DNA from: Aerococcus sp. Group 1
GTDB lineage: Bacteria > Bacillota > Bacilli > Lactobacillales > Aerococcaceae
Assembly: GCF_000193205.1 (NCBI RefSeq)
Contig: NC_015278.1
Coordinates: 1,736,001 to 1,800,000 of the forward strand
Direction: 5' to 3'
Length of the DNA: 64,000 nt
Positions 34,513 through 42,811 of this stretch are shown here, in pieces; within the stretch, counting starts at the first letter, position 1; each line of letters starts with the position of its first letter. The notes beneath the pieces were generated by a model, which saw only the letters and a program-made list of their open reading frames with translations, was not told the origin of the DNA and searched no databases. The translations under genes and the position numbers were made by a program.

Positions 34513-35883
34513 TTACTTATCTTTTTTGGCACCAGGGAAATATTTAGGGTTTGTAAAGAAGTCATCTGTCAATTCTCTGACTTCACCACTGAGCATAATC
34601 ATCCCTATCATATTTACAAAGACTACTAAACCTAGGGTGAAATCTAAGAATACTCCAGCCCCTTCAAAAGTTACAAAACCGCCTAGTAGAACCATAAAGC
34701 AAGCTAAGAAACGCATTAATTTACCAAAGTGGAGTCCAAATAGATATTCACCTAATCTTTCTGCATAGAAGACAATAACGATAACCGTTGAAATAACAAA
34801 CATAAATAAGGAAATAGCTATGATAACTGTACCAATACTACCAAAAGCGTTGTTAAATGCTCTTTCGACCGCAATATCTTTGAGAGCGGGATTCTTATAA
34901 TTTCCAGAAAGCATCACCACTAAAACAGAAATGGTACATACCATTAAGGTAGTAGAAACGACTTCAAAGATCCCCCACAGTCCCTGACGTACGGGATGGT
35001 CAGTAACGGCGGTAGCATGCGCATAAGCAGCTGAACCCATACCAGCTTCATTAGAATATGAACCGCGTGCAGCACCTGCTTTAAACATTTCTAAAAAGGC
35101 TCCCCATGCGCCACCTGTAATCGCAGCCTGTGGATTAAAGGCACTTGAAAAGATGGCAGAAACAGCATCAGGCAAATTCTGAATATTCATAAAAATAACA
35201 ACCAGACCACAAATCACGTATAAACCAGCCATAAAGGGCACTAATTTCTCAGTAATTTGTCCGATCCGTTGAATACCACCATAAACAACTAGTACGACTA
35301 AAACAGTTATCGCAGCAGCAGATATAGGACGAGAAAGTCCTAATTGTTCTAGCGGTGCTGTAGCAGAAATCGTTTGAACTGTAATTGACGGTAAAATTTC
35401 TAACATGAAGAAGAATGCAACCAAAAAGCCCATGATTTTACCAAGGTTCCCTTTAATACCATTTTTAAAGGTATAGGCTGCACCCCCGACATAATCTCCT
35501 TCTTCATTAACTTCCCGATATTTAATCCCCAGAACAATTTCTGAAAACTTAGTGGCTTGACCAATAATACCTGCTACCCACATCCAAACAATTGCACCAG
35601 GTCCAGCAGTAAATATAATCGCCGGCGCAACCACAATGTTAGCCGCTCCGATTGAAGATGCTAAGGCTGCCGATGCTGCTTGGAAGGGACTTACTGAACC
35701 TTCACCACCTACATCCGAGTCAAACATTTTTCCAAATGTTTGCTTCATCGCATAACCAAAGTGTCGAATTTGAATAAAACGAGTTTGGTAACCAAGTATT
35801 AATCCCCCAGTAATTAGTACAATTAATATAGGCCAGTTCCAAACCCAATTGGTAAATTGAGTAATCATTTCAATAAAATTCAT
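34513..35883 (-). CDS. Sodium:alanine/glycine-type symporter (AGCS family)
   Basis: A 456-residue membrane carrier with about ten or eleven hydrophobic segments. The family motif is seen in AAARGSYSNEAGMGSAAYAHA, where residues of the GSNEAGMGSAP signature are present, and the N-terminal segment LILGYQTRFIQIRHFGYAM is also typical. I start at the ATG at 35883, preceded by GAGGTGG. AGCS carriers import small neutral amino acids with sodium. In this cluster it could bring in citrulline or ornithine, or export proline (inference). Confidence 0.88.
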   Translation of the reverse strand: MNFIEMITQFTNWVWNWPILIVLITGGLILGYQTRFIQIRHFGYAMKQTFGKMFDSDVGGEGSVSPFQAASAALASSIGAANIVVAPAIIFTAGPGAIVWMWVAGIIGQATKFSEIVLGIKYREVNEEGDYVGGAAYTFKNGIKGNLGKIMGFLVAFFFMLEILPSITVQTISATAPLEQLGLSRPISAAAITVLVVLVVYGGIQRIGQITEKLVPFMAGLYVICGLVVIFMNIQNLPDAVSAIFSSAFNPQAAITGGAWGAFLEMFKAGAARGSYSNEAGMGSAAYAHATAVTDHPVRQGLWGIFEVVSTTLMVCTISVLVVMLSGNYKNPALKDIAVERAFNNAFGSIGTVIIAISLFMFVISTVIVIVFYAERLGEYLFGLHFGKLMRFLACFMVLLGGFVTFEGAGVFLDFTLGLVVFVNMIGMIMLSGEVRELTDDFFTNPKYFPGAKKDK

Positions 35884-35963
35884 TTTAACCACCTCTAAAT
35901 ATTGGTTTTTATATTAAGGAATTGTTAATCAATAATAGCTAGAGATAGCAATTAATAAAATAA

Positions 35964-36023
35964 GCCGGATAGTAGAAAAGCTTTTTAGTTAAATGTCTGT
36001 CGCTAAAAGCTTTCCCCTCCGGC
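35964..36023 (-). terminator. Long imperfect hairpin between arcB and the AGCS gene
   Basis: GCCGGA (35964-35969) pairs with TCCGGC (36018-36023), and an inner AAAGCTTTTTAG pairs with CTAAAAGCTTT. On the minus strand it is followed by a T-rich stretch. It could be an intrinsic terminator or partial attenuator after arcB. Confidence 0.55.
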
Positions 36024-36096
36024 CTATTAATTGAATAGATAACACTAGTTTCAAACCTTACCTTGACTTCATTTCCTATTCTTAATCTTTTCAACT

Positions 36097-36132
36097 AGGC
36101 TAGTGATGAGTTGTGGGAAACATCACTAGCCT
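36097..36132. repeat. Perfect 12-bp inverted repeat downstream of arcB
   Basis: AGGCTAGTGATG (36097-36108) and CATCACTAGCCT (36121-36132) form a perfect stem with a 12-base loop. No long T tract follows on the minus strand, so it may be a processing or stabilising structure, or a weak terminator. Between it and arcB (36133-36265) I see nothing else. Confidence 0.6.
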
Positions 36133-36265
36133 CTTTCAAATGATTATTTAAGTGAGCAAGAAGCCGACTAATATTATCTTAGCCGTAGACAATCTGATCC
36201 TTTGAAATATATAAGATACTATTTCCATTCAACTAAGTGTTATCCGTAACAATTACCTTATTAAG

Positions 36266-37258
36266 TTATGATAATGTTGCATAAACAATAGCTTTAATTG
36301 TATGCATTCTATTTTCAGCTTGTTCAAAGACATAGGATTGTTCAGATTCAAAGACTTCGTCGCTAACTTCCATTTCAGTTAAGCCAAATTTCTTAGCAAT
36401 TTCTTGGCCTACTGTTGTCTTTTCATCGTGGAAGGCTGGTAAGCAGTGTAAGAAAATAGCAGTTGGTTTTGCATTTTCCATGGCTTTTTTATTTACTTGA
36501 TAATCTTTTAGTAAAGAAATTCTCTCTTCCCAAACTTCGTCTGGTTCACCCATTGAAACCCATACGTCAGTGTAGAGAACATCAGCATCTTTAGTCCCTT
36601 CTTCAACATTGTCAGTCACAGTAACAGTTGAGAAGTTTTCTTTAGCAATTTCTTCACACATTTCCACTAACTTAGGATCTGGAGCGAGTTCTTTAGGAGA
36701 GCAAGCAACGAAGTTTACCCCCAATTTAGCACAGACAACCATTAAGGAATTTGCCATATTGTTACGAGCATCGCCCATATATACAAATTTTAGACCTTTT
36801 AAGTGGCCGTAATGTTCTTCAACAGTTAACATATCAGCTAACATTTGGGTTGGATGCCATTCATCAGTTAATCCGTTCCATACCGGAACACCTGCATATT
36901 CAGCTAATTCTTCAACAACGTCTTGGCTAAAGCCACGGTATTCAATCCCATCATACATACGGCCAAGCACACGGGCGGTATCAGCGATGGATTCCTTATG
37001 TCCCATTTGGGAGCTATTAGCATCTAAGAAAGTCACGCCCATACCAAGGTCATAACCAGCAACTTCAAAAGCACAACGAGTCCGTGTAGATGTTTTTTCA
37101 AACAAGAGAACAATATTTTTACCTGTTAGGTATTTGTGAGGAACGCCAGCTCGCTTCATGTCTTTAAAGTTCTTTGAAAGATCTAATAAGTGACGAATAT
37201 CACGACTGGTGAAATCAATTAATTTTAGATAACTTTTACCACGAAAGTTTTTTGCCAT
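36266..37258 (-). CDS. arcB: Ornithine carbamoyltransferase (catabolic type)
   Basis: A 330-residue transcarbamoylase. STRTRCAFE binds carbamoyl phosphate, [14 protein letters not shown] and [13 protein letters not shown] are the ornithine-type loops, and [13 protein letters not shown] holds the ornithine-site cysteine. I start at the ATG at 37258, with AGGAGG before it; upstream in-frame codons extend only through the leader. It opens the minus-strand amino-acid cluster, so in vivo it probably runs in the citrulline-phosphorolysis direction. The upstream promoter carries a perfect cre match. No arginine deiminase gene is next to it. Confidence 0.95.
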   Translation of the reverse strand: MAKNFRGKSYLKLIDFTSRDIRHLLDLSKNFKDMKRAGVPHKYLTGKNIVLLFEKTSTRTRCAFEVAGYDLGMGVTFLDANSSQMGHKESIADTARVLGRMYDGIEYRGFSQDVVEELAEYAGVPVWNGLTDEWHPTQMLADMLTVEEHYGHLKGLKFVYMGDARNNMANSLMVVCAKLGVNFVACSPKELAPDPKLVEMCEEIAKENFSTVTVTDNVEEGTKDADVLYTDVWVSMGEPDEVWEERISLLKDYQVNKKAMENAKPTAIFLHCLPAFHDEKTTVGQEIAKKFGLTEMEVSDEVFESEQSYVFEQAENRMHTIKAIVYATLS

Positions 37259-37300
37259 GAGATATTTCCTCCTAAAAATTAATGTCATTATTGCTATTAC

Positions 37301-37316
37301 AAAAGTTCGAACTTTT
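37301..37316. promoter_or_regulatory. 16-bp perfect palindrome in the arcB leader
   Basis: AAAAGTTCGAACTTTT is a perfect palindrome 43 bases upstream of the arcB start and downstream of the -10 element. It is a candidate operator for a dimeric regulator. I do not see a second copy in the other intergenic regions of this window. Confidence 0.5.
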
Positions 37317-37332
37317 TTAATTACAACTATGT

Positions 37333-37346
37333 TGTAATCGCTTACA
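37333..37346 (-). promoter_or_regulatory. Catabolite-responsive element (cre) of arcB
   Basis: TGTAATCGCTTACA matches the degenerate cre consensus TGWAANCGNTNWCA at every position. It overlaps the expected transcription start of arcB, just downstream of the -10 element (37352-37357), a repressing position for CcpA. It also overlaps the inverted repeat TTACAAC-TAT-GTTGTAA (37321-37337). Confidence 0.85.
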
Positions 37347-37351
37347 GCACT

Positions 37352-37360
37352 ATTATAGCA
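37352..37360 (-). promoter_or_regulatory. Extended -10 promoter of arcB
   Basis: On the minus strand TGCTATAAT is a perfect extended -10 box. No clear TTGACA is found 17 bases upstream. It is placed about 95 bases before the arcB start, with the cre site over the start point. Confidence 0.7.
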
Positions 37361-37531
37361 GCTCACTTTTTTAATCTAGGACATCTTAGGTAAGAAATGT
37401 TGTTTCTCGTTTCTTATAATGCTTTCAAATAAAATATCCAAACTTAGTCACCGTCTCTTTTGAATTTTATTCAAGCAATTATATGGTAAAATAAACATAA
37501 GAGTGAAGAAGTTAAAAAGGTTGTGAATGTC

Positions 37532-37687
37532 ATGCAAGGTCCTATTAATATCCAAGAACCTTCTCCCAATAATATTGATGATAACTTTATTGCATCATTA
37601 GATATTGAAAGCGACAGTTCTCCGACAAAGGCATTAATCCATAAAGAAGCTCGTTTTTTATTTATCCTATCCGGCAAAGGAAAATAA
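37532..37687 (+). pseudogene. N-terminal fragment (cupin part) of the first AraC-type regulator, frame-broken
   Basis: From an ATG at 37532 the frame reads SLDIESDSSPTKALIHKEAR and FILSGKGK, then TAA at 37685. The paralogue at 42812 has the same sequence (SMDIQSDSSPTKPLLHKEAR, then IISGQGKIKIN) and runs on. The difference is an A4 run (37681-37684) here against an A5 run there. One more A joins this fragment directly to the regulator at 37711. It is either a lost base, a sequencing error or a switchable run. Confidence 0.8.
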
Positions 37688-37710
37688 AAATTCAAAACGA
37701 GGTTCATACG

Positions 37711-38763
37711 ATGAAAAGAGGCAAGATTATTTCACTCTTACCTTGGCAAATTTCAGAAATTATTGAGGTCGATGAAAAAGTCACTTATTATCTATTAATT
37801 TATCGATTTGAACTCATTGAATTTATCTTAAAGGAACAGTTAAGTGATGCAAATGAAGGTCAAGATATCGTTGACTTACTTTATCAACAACATTCAATCC
37901 AAGTCGATAAAGATGACAGTCATGTCTTCCAAAGGGCGATCCATTCCTTAAGAGATGAGATTGGCTTACGCACTGCCTCAATCAATCGGCACACAAAGCC
38001 CCTATCTTCAATGTGGATTGTCATCCAATTAGCAGAAATTATCATTTCTTACCTACGACAAATTTCTAACAATAAGACCCAAAGTATTTGTAGCGAAGAA
38101 ATTTTCCGCTATATGTACCTACACTCTTCTGAAGATATCTCATTAAATAAGCTCTCAGAAATTTTCTTTCTATCAAAATCGACAATTTCAAAGTATATCA
38201 AGAAATTAACTGGTCTAGGCTTCTATAGCCTGCTCGATGAAATGCGTTTATCTAAAGCCCAGTACTTATTACTCCATACCGATCTCAGCTTGACCCAAAT
38301 TGCTGATACTTTAAACTTTAGTGATAAGTCCCGGCTATCCAAACTATTTAGCCAACACCACGGCATAAATAGTAGCCATTTCAAAGCCACCTATAAAAAA
38401 GGAGACAAACAAATACCTAGCCGCCTAAGCCCGCGAGACCTTAAATTAATCAATTACCTGTATGAAAACTATGCCGAAGACATTACCATTGATCAACTGT
38501 CGAAGATATTTGATAGTAATCCTAAAGATATTAATTCTATGCTTAATTATTTTGTTGAAGATAATTTTTCAAATTTCTTGAATCAATTACGCGTCAATAA
38601 AGCTTGTGACTTACTTATTAAAACTGACCTAAGCATTATTGATATCGCCTATCAAGTCGGTTTTAATTCCAGCAAGACCCTGACCCGAAATTTTAAAAAG
38701 ATTTTACAAATATCCCCCAGTGCATTTCGTAAGTTAAATCCTAAAGAACAAATCCGTTATTGA
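37711..38763 (+). CDS. AraC-family regulator with two DNA-binding domains, truncated by the upstream frame break
   Basis: A 350-residue protein that begins mid-cupin. It has two AraC-type helix-turn-helix modules in tandem, at about residues 128-230 (ISLNKLSEIFFLSKSTISKYI, LSLTQIADTLNFSDKSRLSKLF) and about 245-346 (ITIDQLSKIFDSNPKDINSML, LSIIDIAYQVGFNSSKTLTRNF). An AraC monomer normally has one such module. A GAGG eight bases before the ATG could allow independent initiation, but the missing half is present in another frame at 37532. It is divergent from arcB, and both face the operator-rich region, so it may control that cluster or the lar genes. Confidence 0.8.
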   Translation: MKRGKIISLLPWQISEIIEVDEKVTYYLLIYRFELIEFILKEQLSDANEGQDIVDLLYQQHSIQVDKDDSHVFQRAIHSLRDEIGLRTASINRHTKPLSSMWIVIQLAEIIISYLRQISNNKTQSICSEEIFRYMYLHSSEDISLNKLSEIFFLSKSTISKYIKKLTGLGFYSLLDEMRLSKAQYLLLHTDLSLTQIADTLNFSDKSRLSKLFSQHHGINSSHFKATYKKGDKQIPSRLSPRDLKLINYLYENYAEDITIDQLSKIFDSNPKDINSMLNYFVEDNFSNFLNQLRVNKACDLLIKTDLSIIDIAYQVGFNSSKTLTRNFKKILQISPSAFRKLNPKEQIRY

Positions 38764-38782
38764 AAAAATCTTGATAAATAAC

Positions 38783-38829
38783 AAAAGAGTTGACTGCAAT
38801 GCTCCGTAAGCATTCCAATCAACTCTTTT
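38783..38829. terminator. Bidirectional terminator between the first AraC regulator and the DMT permease
   Basis: AAAAGAGTTGACTGCAATGCT pairs imperfectly with AAGCATTCCAATCAACTCTTTT around a short loop, flanked by A and T runs. The genes on each side converge here. Confidence 0.85.
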
Positions 38830-38835
38830 TATTAA

Positions 38836-39792
38836 TTATTCTTCTTTTGAATCAGAAAATAAGAAGCTTAGTTTAGTTTCTGAAATTAAGATCGCAACAA
38901 ATATCATTACGAAACCGATAGTCTTGTATACGGTTAGGGTCTCAACTCCTAAAGCCACTGGAATTAAAATGCCAAAGACTGATTCTAGAGAAAGAATTAA
39001 AGCCGCACTGGTTTCATCAGTATATTTTTGCCCAATATTTTGAAATAGGAGGGCAACTGCTGTACACATGATCGCCAAGTAAGCCAACTCTATGAAAGTC
39101 CTCTGGCCAATAACCAGATTAGAGTTATCTTCAAAGAACAAGGTTGTTAAGCCAGATAAGACTGCTGCAGTAATGAACTGCAGAATAGTCATCAAATAAG
39201 GATCCTTGCCCTTAGAAAATTTCGTAACCGCTACAATATGAGAGGCAAAAAACAGACCACTCAATAAAGCCAAAGCATCACCTAAGATTGCTTCTCGTCC
39301 TTGACCCAGCACTGAATTTTCAGCACCTCCAGCCATTGACACAAAATAAATCCCTACAATACAGAATGCTGCAGCAATCATGTTAAATTTATCAGGCCGA
39401 TTTTTTAAAACAATCCAGGAAATAAAGGGGACTAAAACACAATAGGAAGCGGACAGAAAAGCTGATCTACCGGGATCTGTATATCCTACCCCAACTGTCT
39501 GGATAGAATAAGCAATAAAGAGAAAAACCCCAATACTTACCCCACTTTTTAAATCTTCTTTAGTCATATCACGAATTTTTTTCCAAAAGATTATCGCTAA
39601 GACCAAAGCCGCTACTGAAAAGCGAATCGCTAAAATCATATTTGGATTAACGTAATCCTGTGCGCCCTTAACTACGGTAAGTGATGATCCCCATAAAAAC
39701 GCAACAACAAGTAAAAGTAGATTACCGAGTTTTTTATTCTTTTTCTTCTTCTGGGGAGCTGGCTGATTAGCAGCTTGATTTTCTTCTTTCAT
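38836..39792 (-). CDS. DMT-superfamily permease (EamA/RhaT type)
   Basis: A 318-residue membrane protein with ten hydrophobic segments and two EamA halves. The lysine-rich N-terminus (about residues 10-22) is followed by LLLVVAFLWGSSLTVVKG, which is typical of EamA. DMT permeases move small metabolites such as amino acids, drugs or sugars. It follows larB by 87 bases on the same strand, so it could be co-transcribed with the lar genes, although no link to nickel is known to me. The substrate is unknown. Confidence 0.8.
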   Translation of the reverse strand: MKEENQAANQPAPQKKKKNKKLGNLLLLVVAFLWGSSLTVVKGAQDYVNPNMILAIRFSVAALVLAIIFWKKIRDMTKEDLKSGVSIGVFLFIAYSIQTVGVGYTDPGRSAFLSASYCVLVPFISWIVLKNRPDKFNMIAAAFCIVGIYFVSMAGGAENSVLGQGREAILGDALALLSGLFFASHIVAVTKFSKGKDPYLMTILQFITAAVLSGLTTLFFEDNSNLVIGQRTFIELAYLAIMCTAVALLFQNIGQKYTDETSAALILSLESVFGILIPVALGVETLTVYKTIGFVMIFVAILISETKLSFLFSDSKEE

Positions 39793-39879
39793 GATAATTC
39801 CTCACTTTTCTTTGCAAGTGACAAGTGACAAAGTTATATCTTCGTATCACCCCCTTCTTCTACTTATCTATAAAAACTG

Positions 39880-40560
39880 TTAATCTCTCTCCTTAACAAA
39901 TTGGCTGATCTGCTTTAAGAATAAGGCTCCTTGGTAGGCTCCACCGAAGCCATTATCGATATTCACAACACTTATCCCGGAAGAACAAGAAGTAATCATG
40001 GCTAAGAGCGTCGTAATACCTTCTAGGTTAGCCCCGTAACCCACCGAGGTTGGTACAGCAATCACGGGCGCCTCTACTAGGCCAGAAACTACACTGGGTA
40101 AAGCGCCTTCCATGCCTGCAACGACTACAAGCACGTTGGCTTGGCGAATTTCTTCTTGGTAAGATAACAAGCGATGGATACCGGCCACACCAACATCATA
40201 AATGCAGGTCACTTGGCAACCCATCCACTCTGCTGTCACCCGGGCTTCCTCTGATACAGGAAAGTCAGAGGTTCCCGCATTTAAAATCACCATCTTGCCA
40301 TGAGGAATTTTCTCACATTGGCCAATGGTAATCGTTTGCGCAGCTTCTTGATAGTCAGCTTGAGGGAACTCTGCCCCAATAGCCTCCCATTTTTCTTTAG
40401 CCACTCGGGTCACCAAAACAGGCTTATCGTGGTCAAGTAAAGACTGCATCACCCGGGCGATTTGGCCTGCGGTTTTATGCAAACCATAGACAATCTCTGG
40501 GTAACCCTTTAAATGATCGCGATCAATATCCACCTTACTTTCACCTAAATTATCAAACAT
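39880..40560 (-). CDS. larB: Nickel-pincer cofactor biosynthesis protein LarB
   Basis: A 226-residue AIR-carboxylase-like enzyme that carboxylates and hydrolyses nicotinic acid adenine dinucleotide to start the nickel-pincer cofactor. AGTSDFPVSEEA, YDVGVAGIHRLLS, VVVAGMEGALPSVVSGLV and VPTSVGYGA are the family signatures, followed by NIDNGFGGAYQ. The protein starts at FDNLGESKVDIDR and is slightly shorter than typical LarB. It follows larE by 51 bases. Acts in the cytosol. Confidence 0.93.
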   Translation of the reverse strand: MFDNLGESKVDIDRDHLKGYPEIVYGLHKTAGQIARVMQSLLDHDKPVLVTRVAKEKWEAIGAEFPQADYQEAAQTITIGQCEKIPHGKMVILNAGTSDFPVSEEARVTAEWMGCQVTCIYDVGVAGIHRLLSYQEEIRQANVLVVVAGMEGALPSVVSGLVEAPVIAVPTSVGYGANLEGITTLLAMITSCSSGISVVNIDNGFGGAYQGALFLKQISQFVKERD

Positions 40561-40611
40561 TATAAGTCCTTCCTCTATTTCTCTTTATTGATACCACTTA
40601 ATTAATTAGTT

Positions 40612-41406
40612 TTAACGATTGAGTTTTCCATAAACATAGCCCTCAACATCTAGGGCCAGGTGTTTAAAGCCATAATCCTTAAATTGGGCTAAAATCTCAT
40701 CCTTTTCTCGGAAGAATTGTTCGAACTGGTCAGGAGAGAGCTCTAGCTTAGCCAGTTCGTTGTAGTAGCGAACCCGAACGGGATCAAAACCCTTTTGGCG
40801 CATATAAGCTTCACTAGCTAGAATTTGCTGGACATTGTCCTGGTTAAGTGATGTTCCCGTAGGAAATCGTGAAATTACACTACAGCCACTTGACCGGTTC
40901 CAATTCGAAATGCCTTCTTTTTTAGCCAGTTGACGGACATCTTCTTTAGTAAAATCACACAGGATTAAGGGGCTTTTGATATCAAACTCTTTACGAGCCT
41001 TTAACCCTGGACGATAATCGTTTAAATCATCTACAATCATCCCATCCACTAAGACATAGTCTTTATTTTGAGCCATAGCGGCTTCTTGAACGGCTTGGTA
41101 AAACAACAATTTGCTATAATACCAAATATTTTCATCGTTCTTTTGAATACGAGGATCTTCTAACTCATTGACAGGGATAAGCTGACTTTCGACATCCATA
41201 GCCTGAGCAAGAGCCAGCGCTTCCTGGTCATCCGCCTCACTCACTAAATCAGACTGAATAATGATGGCCAAGGTGTTCTCCTTGCCTAGTAATTTTCTAG
41301 CAAGATATAAGAGAAGAGTTGAATCCACTCCCCCAGAGAAAGCAACGCAGACTTGGCCCATTTCTTTTAAGAGATTTTCCAATTGCTGCAATTTCTTTTG
41401 CTCCAT
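40612..41406 (-). CDS. larE: ATP-dependent sacrificial sulfur transferase LarE
   Basis: A 264-residue PP-loop pyrophosphatase that transfers sulfur to the pyridinium biscarboxylate nucleotide, giving up its own cysteine sulfur. The PP-loop is CVAFSGGVDSTLLLYLA. The sacrificial cysteine region reads RSSGCSVISRFPTG, in place of the more common ACLASRIPYG, with the cysteine kept at about residue 177. The position between larC and larB is the standard lar order. Acts in the cytosol. Confidence 0.93.
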   Translation of the reverse strand: MEQKKLQQLENLLKEMGQVCVAFSGGVDSTLLLYLARKLLGKENTLAIIIQSDLVSEADDQEALALAQAMDVESQLIPVNELEDPRIQKNDENIWYYSKLLFYQAVQEAAMAQNKDYVLVDGMIVDDLNDYRPGLKARKEFDIKSPLILCDFTKEDVRQLAKKEGISNWNRSSGCSVISRFPTGTSLNQDNVQQILASEAYMRQKGFDPVRVRYYNELAKLELSPDQFEQFFREKDEILAQFKDYGFKHLALDVEGYVYGKLNR

Positions 41407-41419
41407 AATTACTCCTTAC

Positions 41420-41863
41420 TTATTCTATTTGCGAACCGAACTTTTCTTCAATAACCGCCAAGGCCTTTTGATAGACTTGACTAAGGGCTAAGTGATTATC
41501 TCTAGCCAAGTTCACCAAGTCGTCGTATTCTGGAGTGACTTTAATAATCTTTCCATCTAGGTAACCAATTTTAAGTTGAAGCCCACCGCCCATTAAGGCC
41601 ACTTGGGTAAATTCTCTCGCTAAAATCAAGCGTTCGGTATCATAGTAACGAACCCCAAAAGAAGAACTTTCTTTTAATAAAATTTTAGCAACGCTTTCCT
41701 TATCTTTGGCTGGAGTTAAGACCGTAATGAGAACGCCTGGACGGTCTTTTTTCATCTTTACGGGACTATAGAAAACATCAAGAACTTCTTTCTGGCTCTC
41801 CAGTAGGCGCAACAAATAGCCCAAGGTTTCTCCCGTCATATCATCAACTTGGCACTCAATCAC
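41420..41863 (-). CDS. larC: LarC C-terminal part (LarC2), joined to LarC1 by -1 frameshift
   Basis: This frame carries the LarC C-terminal domain: VIECQVDDMTGETLGYLL, then DVFYSPVKMKKDRPGVL, close to the LarC family. LarC inserts nickel into the pincer nucleotide. The upstream frame (41887-42627) ends just before it, and the frame can be joined at the A9 run. The GTG at 41863, preceded by AAAAGG, is a possible independent start. Known LarC is made by programmed frameshift, so a fused protein is likely. Confidence 0.88.
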   Translation of the reverse strand: MIECQVDDMTGETLGYLLRLLESQKEVLDVFYSPVKMKKDRPGVLITVLTPAKDKESVAKILLKESSSFGVRYYDTERLILAREFTQVALMGGGLQLKIGYLDGKIIKVTPEYDDLVNLARDNHLALSQVYQKALAVIEEKFGSQIE

Positions 41864-41886
41864 TGAAACCTTTTCCCTAGTGCCGG

Positions 41887-42627
41887 CTAGTTTTTTTTTA
41901 CCAAGGCTACTCTTAAGACATTAGGATGGTCAAATTCACGATCCCCCACCCCATAGCCGATTTTTTCAATGGTTCCTTCAACCACATCCGCATAATCATC
42001 AGCTAAAACCTTGGCGAAGGCCGCTCCAGTTGGGGTAGTTAATTCACCTTCTGCAGTAAAAGAGGATAAAGGTACGCCCACCAAAATCTCCATAGTCGCT
42101 GGTGCTGGAACCGGATAAAGCCCATGGGCAATTTCAATTTTGCCATGACCGGTAGGCACTTTTGAAAAGGTTAAGTAGTCAACATCCAAGTCTTCAAGTG
42201 CTAAGCAAACCCCAATAATATCAATAATGGAGTCCATTGCGCCTACTTCATGAAAATGAATCTCGTCAATTGGCTTGCCATGGATTTTTCCTTCTGCGCG
42301 AGCGACCTCTTTAAATATGGCTAAACTCCGCTCCTTAACTCGATCAGCCAGATCACTTTCCTCAATTAATTGAAAAATCCCTTGAGCCGAATGATGGTGA
42401 TGACCGTGGTGATCATGGTCTTCATCAAGCTCTGTAAAGTTTAAGTTGAGTTTATTCGCAGTAATCCCCTTTTCATCTTTTTTGCTAAAAGACATGGAAA
42501 AATCATCAATTGGTAATTTATTTAACTCGCTTTCGATATAATGCGGATCTGCCCCTAAGTCAACTAAGGCAGCTAGGGTTAAGTCACCAGAAATCCCATA
42601 TTCACAATTCACGAATAAATGACTCAT
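41887..42627 (-). CDS. larC: LarC N-terminal part (LarC1), nickel insertion protein
   Basis: A 246-residue reading frame for the LarC N-terminal domain, starting LFVNCEYGISGDLTLAAL. A histidine-rich loop HDHHGHHHH near residues 70-80 fits nickel binding. IHFHEVGAMDSIIDIIG and the TPTGAAFAKVL block are family motifs. It ends VALVKKN at TAG (41887-41889), right after the A9 slippery run. The continuation is the LarC2 frame at 41420. A CTP-dependent nickel transfer is the established role of LarC. Confidence 0.92.
   Translation of the reverse strand: MSHLFVNCEYGISGDLTLAALVDLGADPHYIESELNKLPIDDFSMSFSKKDEKGITANKLNLNFTELDEDHDHHGHHHHSAQGIFQLIEESDLADRVKERSLAIFKEVARAEGKIHGKPIDEIHFHEVGAMDSIIDIIGVCLALEDLDVDYLTFSKVPTGHGKIEIAHGLYPVPAPATMEILVGVPLSSFTAEGELTTPTGAAFAKVLADDYADVVEGTIEKIGYGVGDREFDHPNVLRVALVKKN
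41890..41899 (-). promoter_or_regulatory. Probable -1 programmed frameshift site in larC
   Basis: On the minus strand the codons GTA AAA AAA AAC TAG present the canonical heptamer A AAA AAA inside an A9 run (41891-41899). After a -1 slip, reading continues AAA CTA GCC GGC into the LarC2 frame with no stop, joining both halves into one protein of about 400 residues. Larger LarC genes are known to use this mechanism. Confidence 0.85.
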
Positions 42628-42811
42628 AATAATCTCCTTTTTTCATTTAATCTCGACTATTTAATATGTTTTTATTATATCGTTGATCAATAAATTATCA
42701 AAGTATAGCGCTTTCTTTTATCATTTTCCTTGTGCTAAATTTAGTATATAATAATCTTATTCATGCCATTAAATAAACTAAAATAGTAGGGGGAGTGAAC
42801 CATCAATAGTG

